Translations under genes and position numbers: made by a program
NCBI GenBank assembly: GCA_947176065.1
Contig: CAMWPB010000001.1
Location: 62,001 to 126,000, forward strand
Reading direction: 5' to 3'
DNA from: an uncultured Lachnospiraceae bacterium
GTDB taxonomy: Bacteria > Bacillota > Clostridia > Lachnospirales > Lachnospiraceae
Length of the DNA stretch: 64,000 bases
Notes under the pieces: generated by a model
Told to the model about the DNA's origin: nothing
Database searches by the model: none
The model's input: the letters and a program-made list of their open reading frames with translations, nothing else
In this document: piece after piece, positions 16,669-24,487 of the stretch
Layout: each line of letters opens with the position of its first letter
Position numbering within the stretch: position 1 is the stretch's first letter

Positions 16669-16709
16669 TATTTTTCTGCATGAAAAGTGCAAACAATGGT
16701 GGTACAATG

Positions 16710-16731
16710 CAAAACAAATTCATTTGTTTTG
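16710..16731. promoter_or_regulatory. Perfect 10-base palindrome, probable antitoxin operator
   Basis: CAAAACAAAT (16710-16719) and ATTTGTTTTG (16722-16731) form a perfect inverted repeat with a TC spacer, ending next to the -35 box at 16732. RelB/DinJ antitoxins autoregulate by binding such dyads. A second extended -10 string, TGGTACAAT, lies just upstream at 16700-16708. With no T-run after the right arm, a terminator is less likely. Confidence 0.55.
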
Positions 16732-16760
16732 TTGACGATGTTTGCGCGCGAGGATATAAT
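16732..16760 (+). promoter_or_regulatory. Near-consensus promoter of the relB-yafQ operon
   Basis: TTGACG (16732-16737), a 17-base spacer and a perfect TATAAT (16755-16760) sit 21 bases before the antitoxin ATG, with AGAGGTG as ribosome binding site in between. It is the best-matching sigma-A promoter in the window. Confidence 0.85.
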
Positions 16761-16780
16761 GGTAGTAAAGAGGTGATAGT

Positions 16781-17062
16781 ATGGCTACAACAAATATTAA
16801 TGTGCGCGTGGATTCCGTGTTAAAACAGGAGGCGGAGGCGCTTTTTAACGACCTTGGGTTAAATATGTCCTCTGCAATCAATATGTTTTTGCGTTCAGCG
16901 GTCAACCATGATGGCATTCCGTTTGAATTGAAGCGTTCTATACCAAATGCGGAGACCAGAGCGGCGCTTAATGAATATGAGGAGATGAAAAAGAATCCGG
17001 GCAGTTACAAGAGGTATCAAAGTTTTGATGAGCTGGTAGATGAGGTGCTTGCGGATGCTTGA
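16781..17062 (+). CDS. relB: Type II antitoxin, RelB/DinJ family
   Basis: 93 residues. The N-terminal ribbon-helix-helix segment, TNINVRVDSVLKQEAEALF then LGLNMSSAINMFL, binds DNA. The C-terminal part, with SFDELVDEVLADA, would wrap and neutralise the toxin. The gene has its own promoter and palindromic operator, and its last eight bases overlap the start of the toxin gene, the usual arrangement for this family. The pair separates the ATP-grasp gene from the PglA-like GT and probably acts as a passenger or stabiliser of the locus. Confidence 0.9.
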   Translation: MATTNINVRVDSVLKQEAEALFNDLGLNMSSAINMFLRSAVNHDGIPFELKRSIPNAETRAALNEYEEMKKNPGSYKRYQSFDELVDEVLADA

Positions 17063-17327
17063 GATCGTACCGTCTAATCGGTTCAAAAGAGATTTGAAGC
17101 TGGCGAAAAAACGAGGCTGTAATATGGAGTATCTGCGGGATGTTGTCAATGTGCTGGCGCGTGAACAGAAACTGGATGAAAAATACCGCGATCATGGATT
17201 GACCGGGAATTACAGCGGATTTCGTGAATGTCATGTCGAGCCGGATTGGCTTCTTATATACCGCATTAGCCAGGATGCGCTCGAACTATTTCTATTCCGT
17301 ACTGGAACACATTCAGATTTATTTTGA
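17055..17327 (+). CDS. yafQ: Type II toxin, YafQ/RelE-family mRNA interferase
   Basis: 90 residues, the standard size. Features include an N-terminal MLEIVPSNRFKRDLKLAKK, the central LTGNYSGFRECHVEPDWLL and the C-terminal LFLFRTGTHSDLF. The late histidine in TGTHSDLF is the family's catalytic candidate. YafQ toxins cut mRNA on the ribosome. ATG 17055 overlaps the antitoxin stop; an earlier in-frame start would extend the overlap needlessly. All key positions look intact, so the toxin is probably functional. Confidence 0.9.
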   Translation: MLEIVPSNRFKRDLKLAKKRGCNMEYLRDVVNVLAREQKLDEKYRDHGLTGNYSGFRECHVEPDWLLIYRISQDALELFLFRTGTHSDLF

Positions 17328-17353
17328 GGTTTGGGAAAGGTGTCATTGTTCTT

Positions 17354-18439
17354 ATGAAAAAGGTTTTGGTTCTGACGAATTCTTCCGGCGGCCTGTATGA
17401 CTTCCGGGGTGAATTTATAGAGGCGCTCTGCGCAGAATATGAAGTCTGGGTGAGTGTGCCGGACGACGTGAAAGGCATGGAGCTGGAGGCGGCAGGGTGT
17501 CATCTCATAGAGACGCCGATCAACCGCAGGGGAATCAATCCGCTGGAGGACTTGAAGTTATACCGCGCTTACGTTAAAATGATGAAGGAGATAGGGCCTG
17601 ATCTGGTGGTGACTTATACCATCAAACCCAATGTCTACGGCGGATTTGCGGCAGGCATGAGGAAGATCCCCTATATTGCCACGATCACGGGGCTGGGGGG
17701 CGCTTTTGACAGGACGGGTCCGCTGCTTAAGCTGATTGTGGGGATGTACCGCGCAGGCCTGAAACGGGCGGCCTGTGTGTTCTTTCAGAATGAGGAGAAC
17801 AGGGGCATCTTTCGAAAGATGGGCATTGCGGGGAAAAAGGAACGGATGGTCATGGGCTCCGGGGTGAATCTGGAAAAACATAAGTTTGAGCCGTATCCCG
17901 TCAGGGAGAAGACGCATTTTCTCTTTGTGGGGCGGGTTATGAAGGAGCGGGGGATCCTTGAGTATATAGAGGCGGCGCAGCGTTTACATAGCGACCGGGT
18001 ATTTTTTGATATCATGGGTTACTGTGACGAGGATTATCAGGAACTTCTGGATGATTTGGACAAAGAAGGCGTGATTACGCAGATCGGTTTTCACACCCAG
18101 GTGCATGCGTATCTGGCGGCGGCTGACGCCATTGTGGTGGCGTCCTTCCACGAGGGCATGTCCAACGCGCTGATCGAGGGCGCGGCTACGGGCAGGCCGG
18201 TGATTGCTTCGAATATCAGCGGCTGCAGGGAGGCGTTTGAGGAAGGCGTGACGGGTTTTGGCTTTACGCCGGGAAATTCGGAGGAGCTGATTGCGGCGAT
18301 GAAGAAATTTCTTGCCCTTTCCACGGAGGAACGGGAGGAGATGGGGCGGCGCGGCAGAGAGAAGATGGAGCGGGAATTTGACCGGAAGCTGGTGACGGCG
18401 GCTTATATGGACGAGGCCGGGCTGATTCTGGGGCAGTAG
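17354..18439 (+). CDS. Family 4 glycosyltransferase, PglA-like
   Basis: 361 residues with the two-domain GT-B fold. The N-terminus KKVLVLTNSSGGLYDFRGEF, then TYTIKPNVYGGFAAG and ITGLGGAFD, match PglA-type enzymes. These add GalNAc (or GlcNAc) to undecaprenyl-linked bacillosamine in Campylobacter. The C-terminal donor site contains VASFHEGMSNALIEGAA with the EX7E glutamates. With pglF, pglE and pglC close by, it is the likely second sugar-adding step. The ATG at 17354 has only a distant AAAGGTG, so initiation may be weak. The toxin gene ends 26 bases upstream, so read-through from that operon is possible. Confidence 0.85.
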   Translation: MKKVLVLTNSSGGLYDFRGEFIEALCAEYEVWVSVPDDVKGMELEAAGCHLIETPINRRGINPLEDLKLYRAYVKMMKEIGPDLVVTYTIKPNVYGGFAAGMRKIPYIATITGLGGAFDRTGPLLKLIVGMYRAGLKRAACVFFQNEENRGIFRKMGIAGKKERMVMGSGVNLEKHKFEPYPVREKTHFLFVGRVMKERGILEYIEAAQRLHSDRVFFDIMGYCDEDYQELLDDLDKEGVITQIGFHTQVHAYLAAADAIVVASFHEGMSNALIEGAATGRPVIASNISGCREAFEEGVTGFGFTPGNSEELIAAMKKFLALSTEEREEMGRRGREKMEREFDRKLVTAAYMDEAGLILGQ

Positions 18440-18529
18440 CCGGATAGCAGTCAGAAATAAAGGCCGGATGGTCATGTATATAATGGTGGGAATAAAACCG
18501 ATACGCAGAATCGGAGATGGAGGCAATAA

Positions 18530-19846
18530 ATGGACTTATACGAAAAGCTGGTAAGCGGGGAGGAAAAGCTCTCTCTGGTGGGACTTGGTTATGTGGGTAT
18601 GCCGATTGCGGTGGCCTTTGCGAAAAAGATCAAAGTGGTTGGTTTTGACTTAAACGAGGAAAAGATTGGCCTGTACAAAAACGGCATTGATCCCACAAAC
18701 GAGGTGGGAGACGAGGTGATCCGTAATACGAAGGTGGATTTCACGGCTGATCCCGCAAAGCTTAAGGAGGCTAAGTTCCATATTGTGGCGGTGCCTACGC
18801 CTGTCAATGACGACCATACGCCGGATCTTTCCCCGGTGGAAGGGGCAAGCCGTATTCTGGGGCAGAATCTGACAAAAGGTTCCGTGGTGGTGTTTGAGTC
18901 CACGGTATATCCCGGCGTGACGGAGGATATCTGTGTGCCGATTTTGGAGAAAGAGTCCGGCTTAAAGTGCGGCGTGGATTTTAAGATCGGGTATTCTCCC
19001 GAGCGTATCAATCCGGGTGACAAAGTACACAGGCTGGAGACAATCACGAAAATTGTATCGGGCATGGACGGGGAAACCCTTGAAACGGTTGCGAAGGTTT
19101 ACGAGCTGGTGGTGGAAGTGGGGGTTCATCGCGCGGAATCCATCAAGGTGGCGGAGGCGGCCAAGGTCATTGAGAACAGCCAGAGAGATATCAATATTGC
19201 GTTTATGAATGAACTTTCAATCATCTTCCACAAGATGGGAATCGATACCAAATCCGTGTTGGAGGCAGCGGGGACAAAATGGAACTTCCTGCCCTTTATG
19301 CCGGGGCTTGTGGGCGGACACTGTATCGGTGTAGATCCGTACTATCTGACTTACAAGGCGGAGCAGCTTGGGTACCACTCCCAAATCATCCTCTCCGGCA
19401 GGCGGATCAATGACGACATGGGAAAATATGTGGCGGAGAGTCTGGTGAAAGCGCTGATTAAAGCGAATATTTCTGTCAAACATGCTAAGGTGGCGATTTT
19501 GGGCTTTACCTTTAAGGAGAACTGCCCGGATACGAGAAACACGAAGGTGATCGACATTTACAGGGAACTTGGGGAGTACGGAATCGTTCCCATTGTGGTT
19601 GACCCTGCGGCGGATGCTGCCGAGGCGGAGCGGCTTTACGGGATTACGTTCCAGACAATGGAGGATATCAGGGATGTGGACGCGCTGGTTATCGCTGTGG
19701 CACACGAACAGTTCCTGGGTCTTGACAAGGAGAAGATTTCCTCCTTTTATAATCCGGCGCACAAGAGAAAAGTATTGATGGACTTGAAGGGTATACTGGA
19801 CCGCAAAGAATATCTGACAGAGGATTATCGGTATTGGAGATTGTAG
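18530..19846 (+). CDS. wbpO: UDP-N-acetyl-D-galactosamine (nucleotide-sugar) dehydrogenase, WbpO/TviB-like
   Basis: 438 residues with three UDP-sugar dehydrogenase domains. The NAD loop is VGLGYVGMPIAVAF (about residues 17-30), VPTPVNDDHTPDLS follows, and the catalytic cysteine is Cys265 in GGHCIGVDPYYLT. YKNGIDPTNEVGDE near residue 45-60 resembles WbpO/TviB, which oxidise UDP-GalNAc or UDP-GlcNAc to the uronic acid. The WbpP-like 4-epimerase at 21301 completes the pathway, so UDP-GalNAcA is the probable product. GGAGATGGAGG precedes the ATG. TATAAT at 18479-18484 may be a -10 box, though no -35 is clear. Confidence 0.88.
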   Translation: MDLYEKLVSGEEKLSLVGLGYVGMPIAVAFAKKIKVVGFDLNEEKIGLYKNGIDPTNEVGDEVIRNTKVDFTADPAKLKEAKFHIVAVPTPVNDDHTPDLSPVEGASRILGQNLTKGSVVVFESTVYPGVTEDICVPILEKESGLKCGVDFKIGYSPERINPGDKVHRLETITKIVSGMDGETLETVAKVYELVVEVGVHRAESIKVAEAAKVIENSQRDINIAFMNELSIIFHKMGIDTKSVLEAAGTKWNFLPFMPGLVGGHCIGVDPYYLTYKAEQLGYHSQIILSGRRINDDMGKYVAESLVKALIKANISVKHAKVAILGFTFKENCPDTRNTKVIDIYRELGEYGIVPIVVDPAADAAEAERLYGITFQTMEDIRDVDALVIAVAHEQFLGLDKEKISSFYNPAHKRKVLMDLKGILDRKEYLTEDYRYWRL

Positions 19847-19848
19847 GC

Positions 19849-19876
19849 GCGCGAGAAGAACTTCTAAGTCTCGCGC
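19849..19876 (+). other. Intergenic GC-rich hairpin after wbpO
   Basis: GCGCGAGA (19849-19856) and TCTCGCGC (19869-19876) form a perfect 8-base stem, with a smaller AGAAG/CTTCT stem nested in the loop. No T-run follows, so it is more likely an mRNA stability or partial-attenuation hairpin than a full terminator. Confidence 0.5.
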
Positions 19877-19885
19877 CGGAGAATC

Positions 19886-21250
19886 GTGGGGGATAATGTG
19901 GGTAGAAATAAAAAAAGGGCTCTGTATCTTTTCACAGGGCTCCTCATCTTTTTTGGGGGGCTGCTTGCAGTCGGCGGGGTCGGGGTTTATAATGATTCCG
20001 AACAATATATCACGATGCATATTCACAGGGAACCGCTTTATCCGCTCTATCTGGCGGCATTCCGGGCTGTCTGTGGAGAAGGGTATCTGACGGCGGCGAT
20101 GGCCGGGCAGGGAATACTCACGGCTGTGGGGATCACGGCGCTTGCGGAGTATCTGGCAAGGCGGTTTGGCCTGCGGCTGTGGGAGGAGCTTCTGGTTGTG
20201 GCGCTGCAGCTTTTGCCGCATCTGATTACGCGGTATGTGTCGGCACTGAAAATTTTTTTGGAAAATTCGGTGATGAGCGAGGGGCTGTGCATCCCACTTT
20301 TTACCATATTTGTATATTTTCTTCTGCGGATGCTTTTCGAGGGGAAAGGGCGTGACGCGGTGTTTGCGCTGCTTTTTGCCTATCTGCTCTCCATGACCAG
20401 GGGACAGATGATGACCACAATTCTTTTGTGGGCGCTCCTTCTGGGGATTCGCGTGATACTGCGTAAAAAATATCGGATGTTATTCATGTGCGCGTCGGCT
20501 GTGATCCTTGTTTTTCTTTTGCGGGATCTGACAGTGCATGTTTATAATTACGGGGTCACCGGGTATTTTATGGGCAATACTTACGGGCAGGTGAATACGC
20601 TGACCAATGTGATGTATGCCTGCGATGAGGAGGACAGGGAGGTCTTTGAGGAAGGTGATCTGGAGCAGGCCTTTTTTGACAGCTTTTACCGCAAGGCGAT
20701 GGAACAGAGACTGAACCATGCGTACGCCGGGGACAGCATTGACGAGCGGGCGTCTTATCTGGAGGAAAACCATGATGTTCTGAAATTCCAGATACTGGAG
20801 GCGGAGCTGTCGGCCTATTATTTCGGTCTGGGAGAGGTGGATTATTACGAGCAGAGCAGTATGTCCGACGAGATGGCGGGAAAGATGATAAAGAAGCTTC
20901 TGCCGGCCTGCTTCGGACAGTGGCTGTACGATTATATCCTTTTATGCCGGAACGGTTTTGTCAGGAGCATCGCGGTGGTACATCCTTTGATCAATTTTGC
21001 CGCACTCTTTCTGTACCTGCTGGCAGTCTGCCTTCTGCTGTGGCAGATGCTTGTCAAAAAACGGTTTCAGGCGGCGGTCGTTATGGGAACGGCGCTATTG
21101 TTTATTGCGGCTAACGTGTGCGCGACGTCGATCACGATCATGTGTCTGTCGCGGTATATGATTTATGGATTTTCGCTGTTTTATATCGCGCTATACCTGC
21201 TGATCAGGGAAGTGTGTGAGAATAAGCTGTTATGGAAAATATGTGATTGA
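19886..21250 (+). CDS. Polytopic membrane protein, possible GT-C-type enzyme
   Basis: 454 residues with about ten membrane segments. The first large loop contains VYNDSEQYITMHIHREPLYP, quoted as YNDSEQY and HREPLYP, an acidic-plus-aromatic loop like those of several glycan-locus membrane proteins. A soluble stretch of about 110 residues (roughly 215-325) is rich in acidic residues. I do not recognise a named family. The start is a GTG at 19886 after CGGAG; a second GTG at 19898, after GGGGGA, is possible. It lies between the two UDP-GalNAcA synthesis genes, which suggests a role in handling that sugar or its polymer. Confidence 0.65.
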   Translation: MGDNVGRNKKRALYLFTGLLIFFGGLLAVGGVGVYNDSEQYITMHIHREPLYPLYLAAFRAVCGEGYLTAAMAGQGILTAVGITALAEYLARRFGLRLWEELLVVALQLLPHLITRYVSALKIFLENSVMSEGLCIPLFTIFVYFLLRMLFEGKGRDAVFALLFAYLLSMTRGQMMTTILLWALLLGIRVILRKKYRMLFMCASAVILVFLLRDLTVHVYNYGVTGYFMGNTYGQVNTLTNVMYACDEEDREVFEEGDLEQAFFDSFYRKAMEQRLNHAYAGDSIDERASYLEENHDVLKFQILEAELSAYYFGLGEVDYYEQSSMSDEMAGKMIKKLLPACFGQWLYDYILLCRNGFVRSIAVVHPLINFAALFLYLLAVCLLLWQMLVKKRFQAAVVMGTALLFIAANVCATSITIMCLSRYMIYGFSLFYIALYLLIREVCENKLLWKICD

Positions 21251-21300
21251 TAAATCGGCGGCCGGTGTAAGAGCGCGGGCTGCTTTGGCAGGAGGTAAAA

Positions 21301-22278
21301 ATGGGCTATCAGGACATTATATTTGAAAAGGGAACGGCATTTCTTGTGACGGGCGGCGCGGGCTTTATCGGCTCGAACCTCTGTGAGGCGCTGCTTGACA
21401 TGGGCTGTACGGTGCGCTGTCTGGACGATCTGTCCACGGGAAAATATGAAAACATTGAACCCTTTATGGGGAAAGAGGGCTTTACCTTCATAGAGGGAGA
21501 CATCCGGGACTTTAAGACTTGCGAGTCAGCCTGCGAGGGCGTGGCATACGTGCTCCATCAGGCGGCTTGGGGAAGCGTGCCGAGAAGTATGGAGATGCCG
21601 ATTCTTTACGAGGAGATTAATATCCGGGGCACCTTAAATATGATGGAGGCGGCAACGCAGTGCGGGGTCAAAAAGTTTGTCTATGCGTCCAGCTCTTCGG
21701 TTTACGGGGATTCCACAGAGCTTCCCAAGAGAGAGGGGCAGGAGGGAAATGTGATCTCTCCCTATGCCCTGACCAAGAAGACGGACGAGGAATACGGGCG
21801 GCTTTACAAAAAACTGTACGGGCTTGATACTTACGGCCTCCGCTATTTCAATGTATTTGGCCGCAGACAGGATCCGGACGGTGCGTACGCGGCGGTTATC
21901 CCCAAGTTTATCAAACAGCTTCTCCATGGGGAGACGCCAACCATCAACGGGGACGGCAGACAGTCCCGCGATTTTACTTATATTGACAATGTGATAGAGG
22001 CGAATCTGCGCGCCTGCAAAGCGTCAAGCGAGGCGGCCGGGGAGGCCTTTAATATCGGTGCGGGCGGACGGCTGTATCTGGTTGACATGTACGAACAGCT
22101 CTGTCAGGCGCTGGGCGTTACGGTGGCACCGCATTTCGGCCCGCCGAGGGCAGGCGACGTGCGGGATTCCAACGCGGATATCAGCAAGGCGCGGAAGCTT
22201 CTCGGCTACGATCCGTCCTATGATTTTGAGCAGGGGATCGGGCTTGCAATCGACTGGTACAGGGCATACCTTAAATAA
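21301..22278 (+). CDS. wbpP: UDP-GlcNAc 4-epimerase, WbpP/TviC-like
   Basis: 325 residues of the extended SDR family. The NAD loop is TGGAGFIGSNL (about residues 17-27), followed by the conserved serine in YASSSSVYGDS and the catalytic Tyr155-x3-Lys159 (YALTK). RYFNVFGRRQDPDGAYAAVIP is typical of WbpP/Gne proteins, which interconvert UDP-GlcNAc and UDP-GalNAc. Paired with the WbpO-like dehydrogenase, it provides UDP-GalNAcA. AGGAGG six bases before the ATG gives a strong start. Confidence 0.9.
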   Translation: MGYQDIIFEKGTAFLVTGGAGFIGSNLCEALLDMGCTVRCLDDLSTGKYENIEPFMGKEGFTFIEGDIRDFKTCESACEGVAYVLHQAAWGSVPRSMEMPILYEEINIRGTLNMMEAATQCGVKKFVYASSSSVYGDSTELPKREGQEGNVISPYALTKKTDEEYGRLYKKLYGLDTYGLRYFNVFGRRQDPDGAYAAVIPKFIKQLLHGETPTINGDGRQSRDFTYIDNVIEANLRACKASSEAAGEAFNIGAGGRLYLVDMYEQLCQALGVTVAPHFGPPRAGDVRDSNADISKARKLLGYDPSYDFEQGIGLAIDWYRAYLK

Positions 22279-22367
22279 AGGGAAGCCGCTGCCTGCTAAA
22301 TTCAGTATGGAGAAGAGCATTTGATCCAGTAAAGAGAAGATGTGCCAATTCGGAGAGGATGACGGAT

Positions 22368-23288
22368 ATGAAATATCGAGTGGTAGTATTTGGGGTGAAA
22401 GACACCTCGGAGAATATCGTCAATTTTATTCAGAACGAAATATGCCCTGTGGATCTGGTCATTACGATCAGCCCGGAGGTGACGAAGAAAAATCAGGTTT
22501 CGGGATATAAGGGTCTGTCTGTGCTGACGGAAAAGTACGGGATTCCCGTGCATGAGGCGGACAGCTATTTCCTGACAGATGAAAAGACACAGAAGCTGAT
22601 GCGGGAGAATGTGTTTGATATCGGCATTTCCATGGGATGGCAGCGGCTGATTCCGGCCTCGGTGCTGGACTGTTTTCAATACGGGATCTACGGTTTCCAC
22701 GGCAACAGCGGCTATCTGCCGTTTGGCAGAGGACGCTCGCCCTTAAACTGGTCGGTGATTCTGGGGGACACCCGTTTTAATCTGAACCTGTTCCGCTATG
22801 ACGAGAAGGCGGACAGCCCCAATGTGTTTGCCACGGAGATGTTTTCCATCACGCCCCACGACGATATCCGCACGGCGCAGTACAAGAACATGATCTGTTC
22901 CAAACGGCTGATCCGTAAGCTGCTGGCGGCCTATGAGAGCGGGCATATCGAGATACGCAGGGATTCCAGGGATTTTGATTCCTGGTATGAGAAGCGCACG
23001 GCAGCGGACGGGAAAATTGATTTTCATAAAAGAACACGTGATATTTATAATCTGATCCGCGGTGTGGCGGCGCCCTTTCCGGGTGCGTTTGCCTACTGTG
23101 GGGAGCAGGAGGTGCGTGTCTGGGAGGCACATCCTTTTGATGAGATGATTGACTTCTCGGCCTATGCGCCGGGTGAGGTGATTGATGTATTTGACGGAAA
23201 GCCCGTGGTGCGGACGGTGGACGGGTCGCTTCTGATTGACCGCTATGAGAGCAGTCTGACGCTGAAAGCGGGGGACATTCTGATATGA
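22368..23288 (+). CDS. Sugar N-formyltransferase-like protein
   Basis: 306 residues with the formyltetrahydrofolate-dependent formyltransferase fold (Fmt/ArnA-N type). The active site reads GFHGNSGYLPFGRGRSPLNW, with His111 and Asp149 (in EKADSPNV) present. The asparagine of the usual N-x-H motif is glycine (Gly109), a variant I associate with polysaccharide-locus formyltransferase-like proteins. It probably formylates the amino group of a nucleotide-linked amino sugar. The ATG at 22368 is chosen because GGAGAGG lies nine bases upstream; the ATG at 22359 touches that site. The stop overlaps the next ATG by four bases. Confidence 0.8.
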   Translation: MKYRVVVFGVKDTSENIVNFIQNEICPVDLVITISPEVTKKNQVSGYKGLSVLTEKYGIPVHEADSYFLTDEKTQKLMRENVFDIGISMGWQRLIPASVLDCFQYGIYGFHGNSGYLPFGRGRSPLNWSVILGDTRFNLNLFRYDEKADSPNVFATEMFSITPHDDIRTAQYKNMICSKRLIRKLLAAYESGHIEIRRDSRDFDSWYEKRTAADGKIDFHKRTRDIYNLIRGVAAPFPGAFAYCGEQEVRVWEAHPFDEMIDFSAYAPGEVIDVFDGKPVVRTVDGSLLIDRYESSLTLKAGDILI

Positions 23289-24487
23289 CGAAACCGATAC
23301 ATGTGCTGCACGTGCTTGGCGGCGTGGGACTTGGCGGCGCAGAGAGCCGTATTATGGATCTTTACAGGCAGATGGACCGCGAGGAGATTCAGTTTGACTT
23401 TTTGGTACATGATTCCGATGTGAAGAACGGCTTTCGGGAAGTGGGACAGACTGGCGGCGGTGCGGCGCTGCAGAGAAAAAATGACGGATATGTCAGAAAA
23501 CCGCAGTTTTACGATGAGGAAATACAGGCTATGGGAGGACATATTTATGCACTCCCGAAGTTTAAGGTATATAATTATTTCTCTTACAGAAAGGCGGTGA
23601 AGGCCTTTTTTGCGGCGCACAGGGAATTCCGGGTGGTGCAGGGGCATATGACCAGCACAGCCGGGATCTATCTGCCTGTTGCCAGGAAGGCAGGGGTGCC
23701 TGTTGCGGTCGCCCATGCAAGAAACGCGGGCGTGGTGAAAGGATTAAAGGGGATTGCGACCCGTTTTTTTAGGCGGGGTCTTGTAAAAAAGGCGGACTTT
23801 TGTTTCGCCTGTTCCGTGTTTGCAGGGCAGGATGTATTCGGCGAGGAGGCCATGCGTGCGGGACAGGTCAAAGTGATTTACAATGCCATCGACGTGGGCA
23901 GATTTATTTACAATGAAAAGATAAGGCAGGAGACCAGGGCAGAGCTTGGCATAGCCGGGGAGCTTGTGCTTGGCCATGTGGGCCGCTTTGAGTATCAGAA
24001 AAACCATCCCTATCTGCTGGATGTCTTTGCGGCGGTATGCGGGAAAAGGCCGGACGTCCGACTGCTCCTTCTGGGGGACGGAGAAGACCGGCCTGCGATG
24101 GAAGAAAAATGCAGGCGGCTTGGGATTGCGGACCGGGTGAGCTTTCTGGGAAACCGCAGGGACGCGCAGCGTTTTTATCAGGCCATGGACATTTTCCTTC
24201 TGCCCTCCTTTTTTGAGGGACTGCCGGGCGTTTTGGTGGAAGCACAGGCAGCGGGGCTTCGCTGTTTGGTGTCGGACACCGTCACGAGAGAGGCGAAGGC
24301 CACGGATCTGGTCACTTATCTGAGCATAGAGGAGCCGCCTGCGCGATGGGCAGAAGAAATTCTTTCACAGGCGGATGATGCCCGCAGGGATACGGCACAG
24401 GAGATGCGGGATGCCGGATTTGACGTGCGGACGCAGGCACAGGGGTACAGCCATTTTTATCTGACAGGAGACAGCTCACATATATGA
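23285..24487 (+). CDS. Family 4 glycosyltransferase (EpsF-like)
   Basis: 400 residues with GT-B fold. The N-terminus VLHVLGGVGLGGAESRIMDL is the family's acceptor-side glycine loop. GHVGRFEYQKNHPYLLDVF opens the donor domain, and PSFFEGLPGVLVEAQAAG carries the EX7E glutamates. EpsF-like enzymes add hexose or HexNAc units to undecaprenyl-linked glycans. Residues 60-78, QTGGGAALQRKNDGYVRKP in part, form an insertion relative to the usual flow from strand to helix. It overlaps the formyltransferase and the next GT4 by four bases each, so these genes are translated together. Confidence 0.85.
   Translation: MTKPIHVLHVLGGVGLGGAESRIMDLYRQMDREEIQFDFLVHDSDVKNGFREVGQTGGGAALQRKNDGYVRKPQFYDEEIQAMGGHIYALPKFKVYNYFSYRKAVKAFFAAHREFRVVQGHMTSTAGIYLPVARKAGVPVAVAHARNAGVVKGLKGIATRFFRRGLVKKADFCFACSVFAGQDVFGEEAMRAGQVKVIYNAIDVGRFIYNEKIRQETRAELGIAGELVLGHVGRFEYQKNHPYLLDVFAAVCGKRPDVRLLLLGDGEDRPAMEEKCRRLGIADRVSFLGNRRDAQRFYQAMDIFLLPSFFEGLPGVLVEAQAAGLRCLVSDTVTREAKATDLVTYLSIEEPPARWAEEILSQADDARRDTAQEMRDAGFDVRTQAQGYSHFYLTGDSSHI

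Noticed and set aside
15505..16707. 400-codon open frame on the minus strand opposite the ATP-grasp gene
   Set aside because: Its composition (many His, Leu, Arg) and lack of any motif show that it mirrors the plus-strand codon bias.
18479..18484. TATAAT before wbpO as a promoter
   Set aside because: No acceptable -35 box at 16-18 bases and no TGn extension, so it is noted only in the gene entry.
22368..23288. Methionyl-tRNA formyltransferase (fmt)
   Set aside because: It lies in a glycan operon, lacks the Asn of the N-x-H motif, and shows no def or tRNA-related neighbour.
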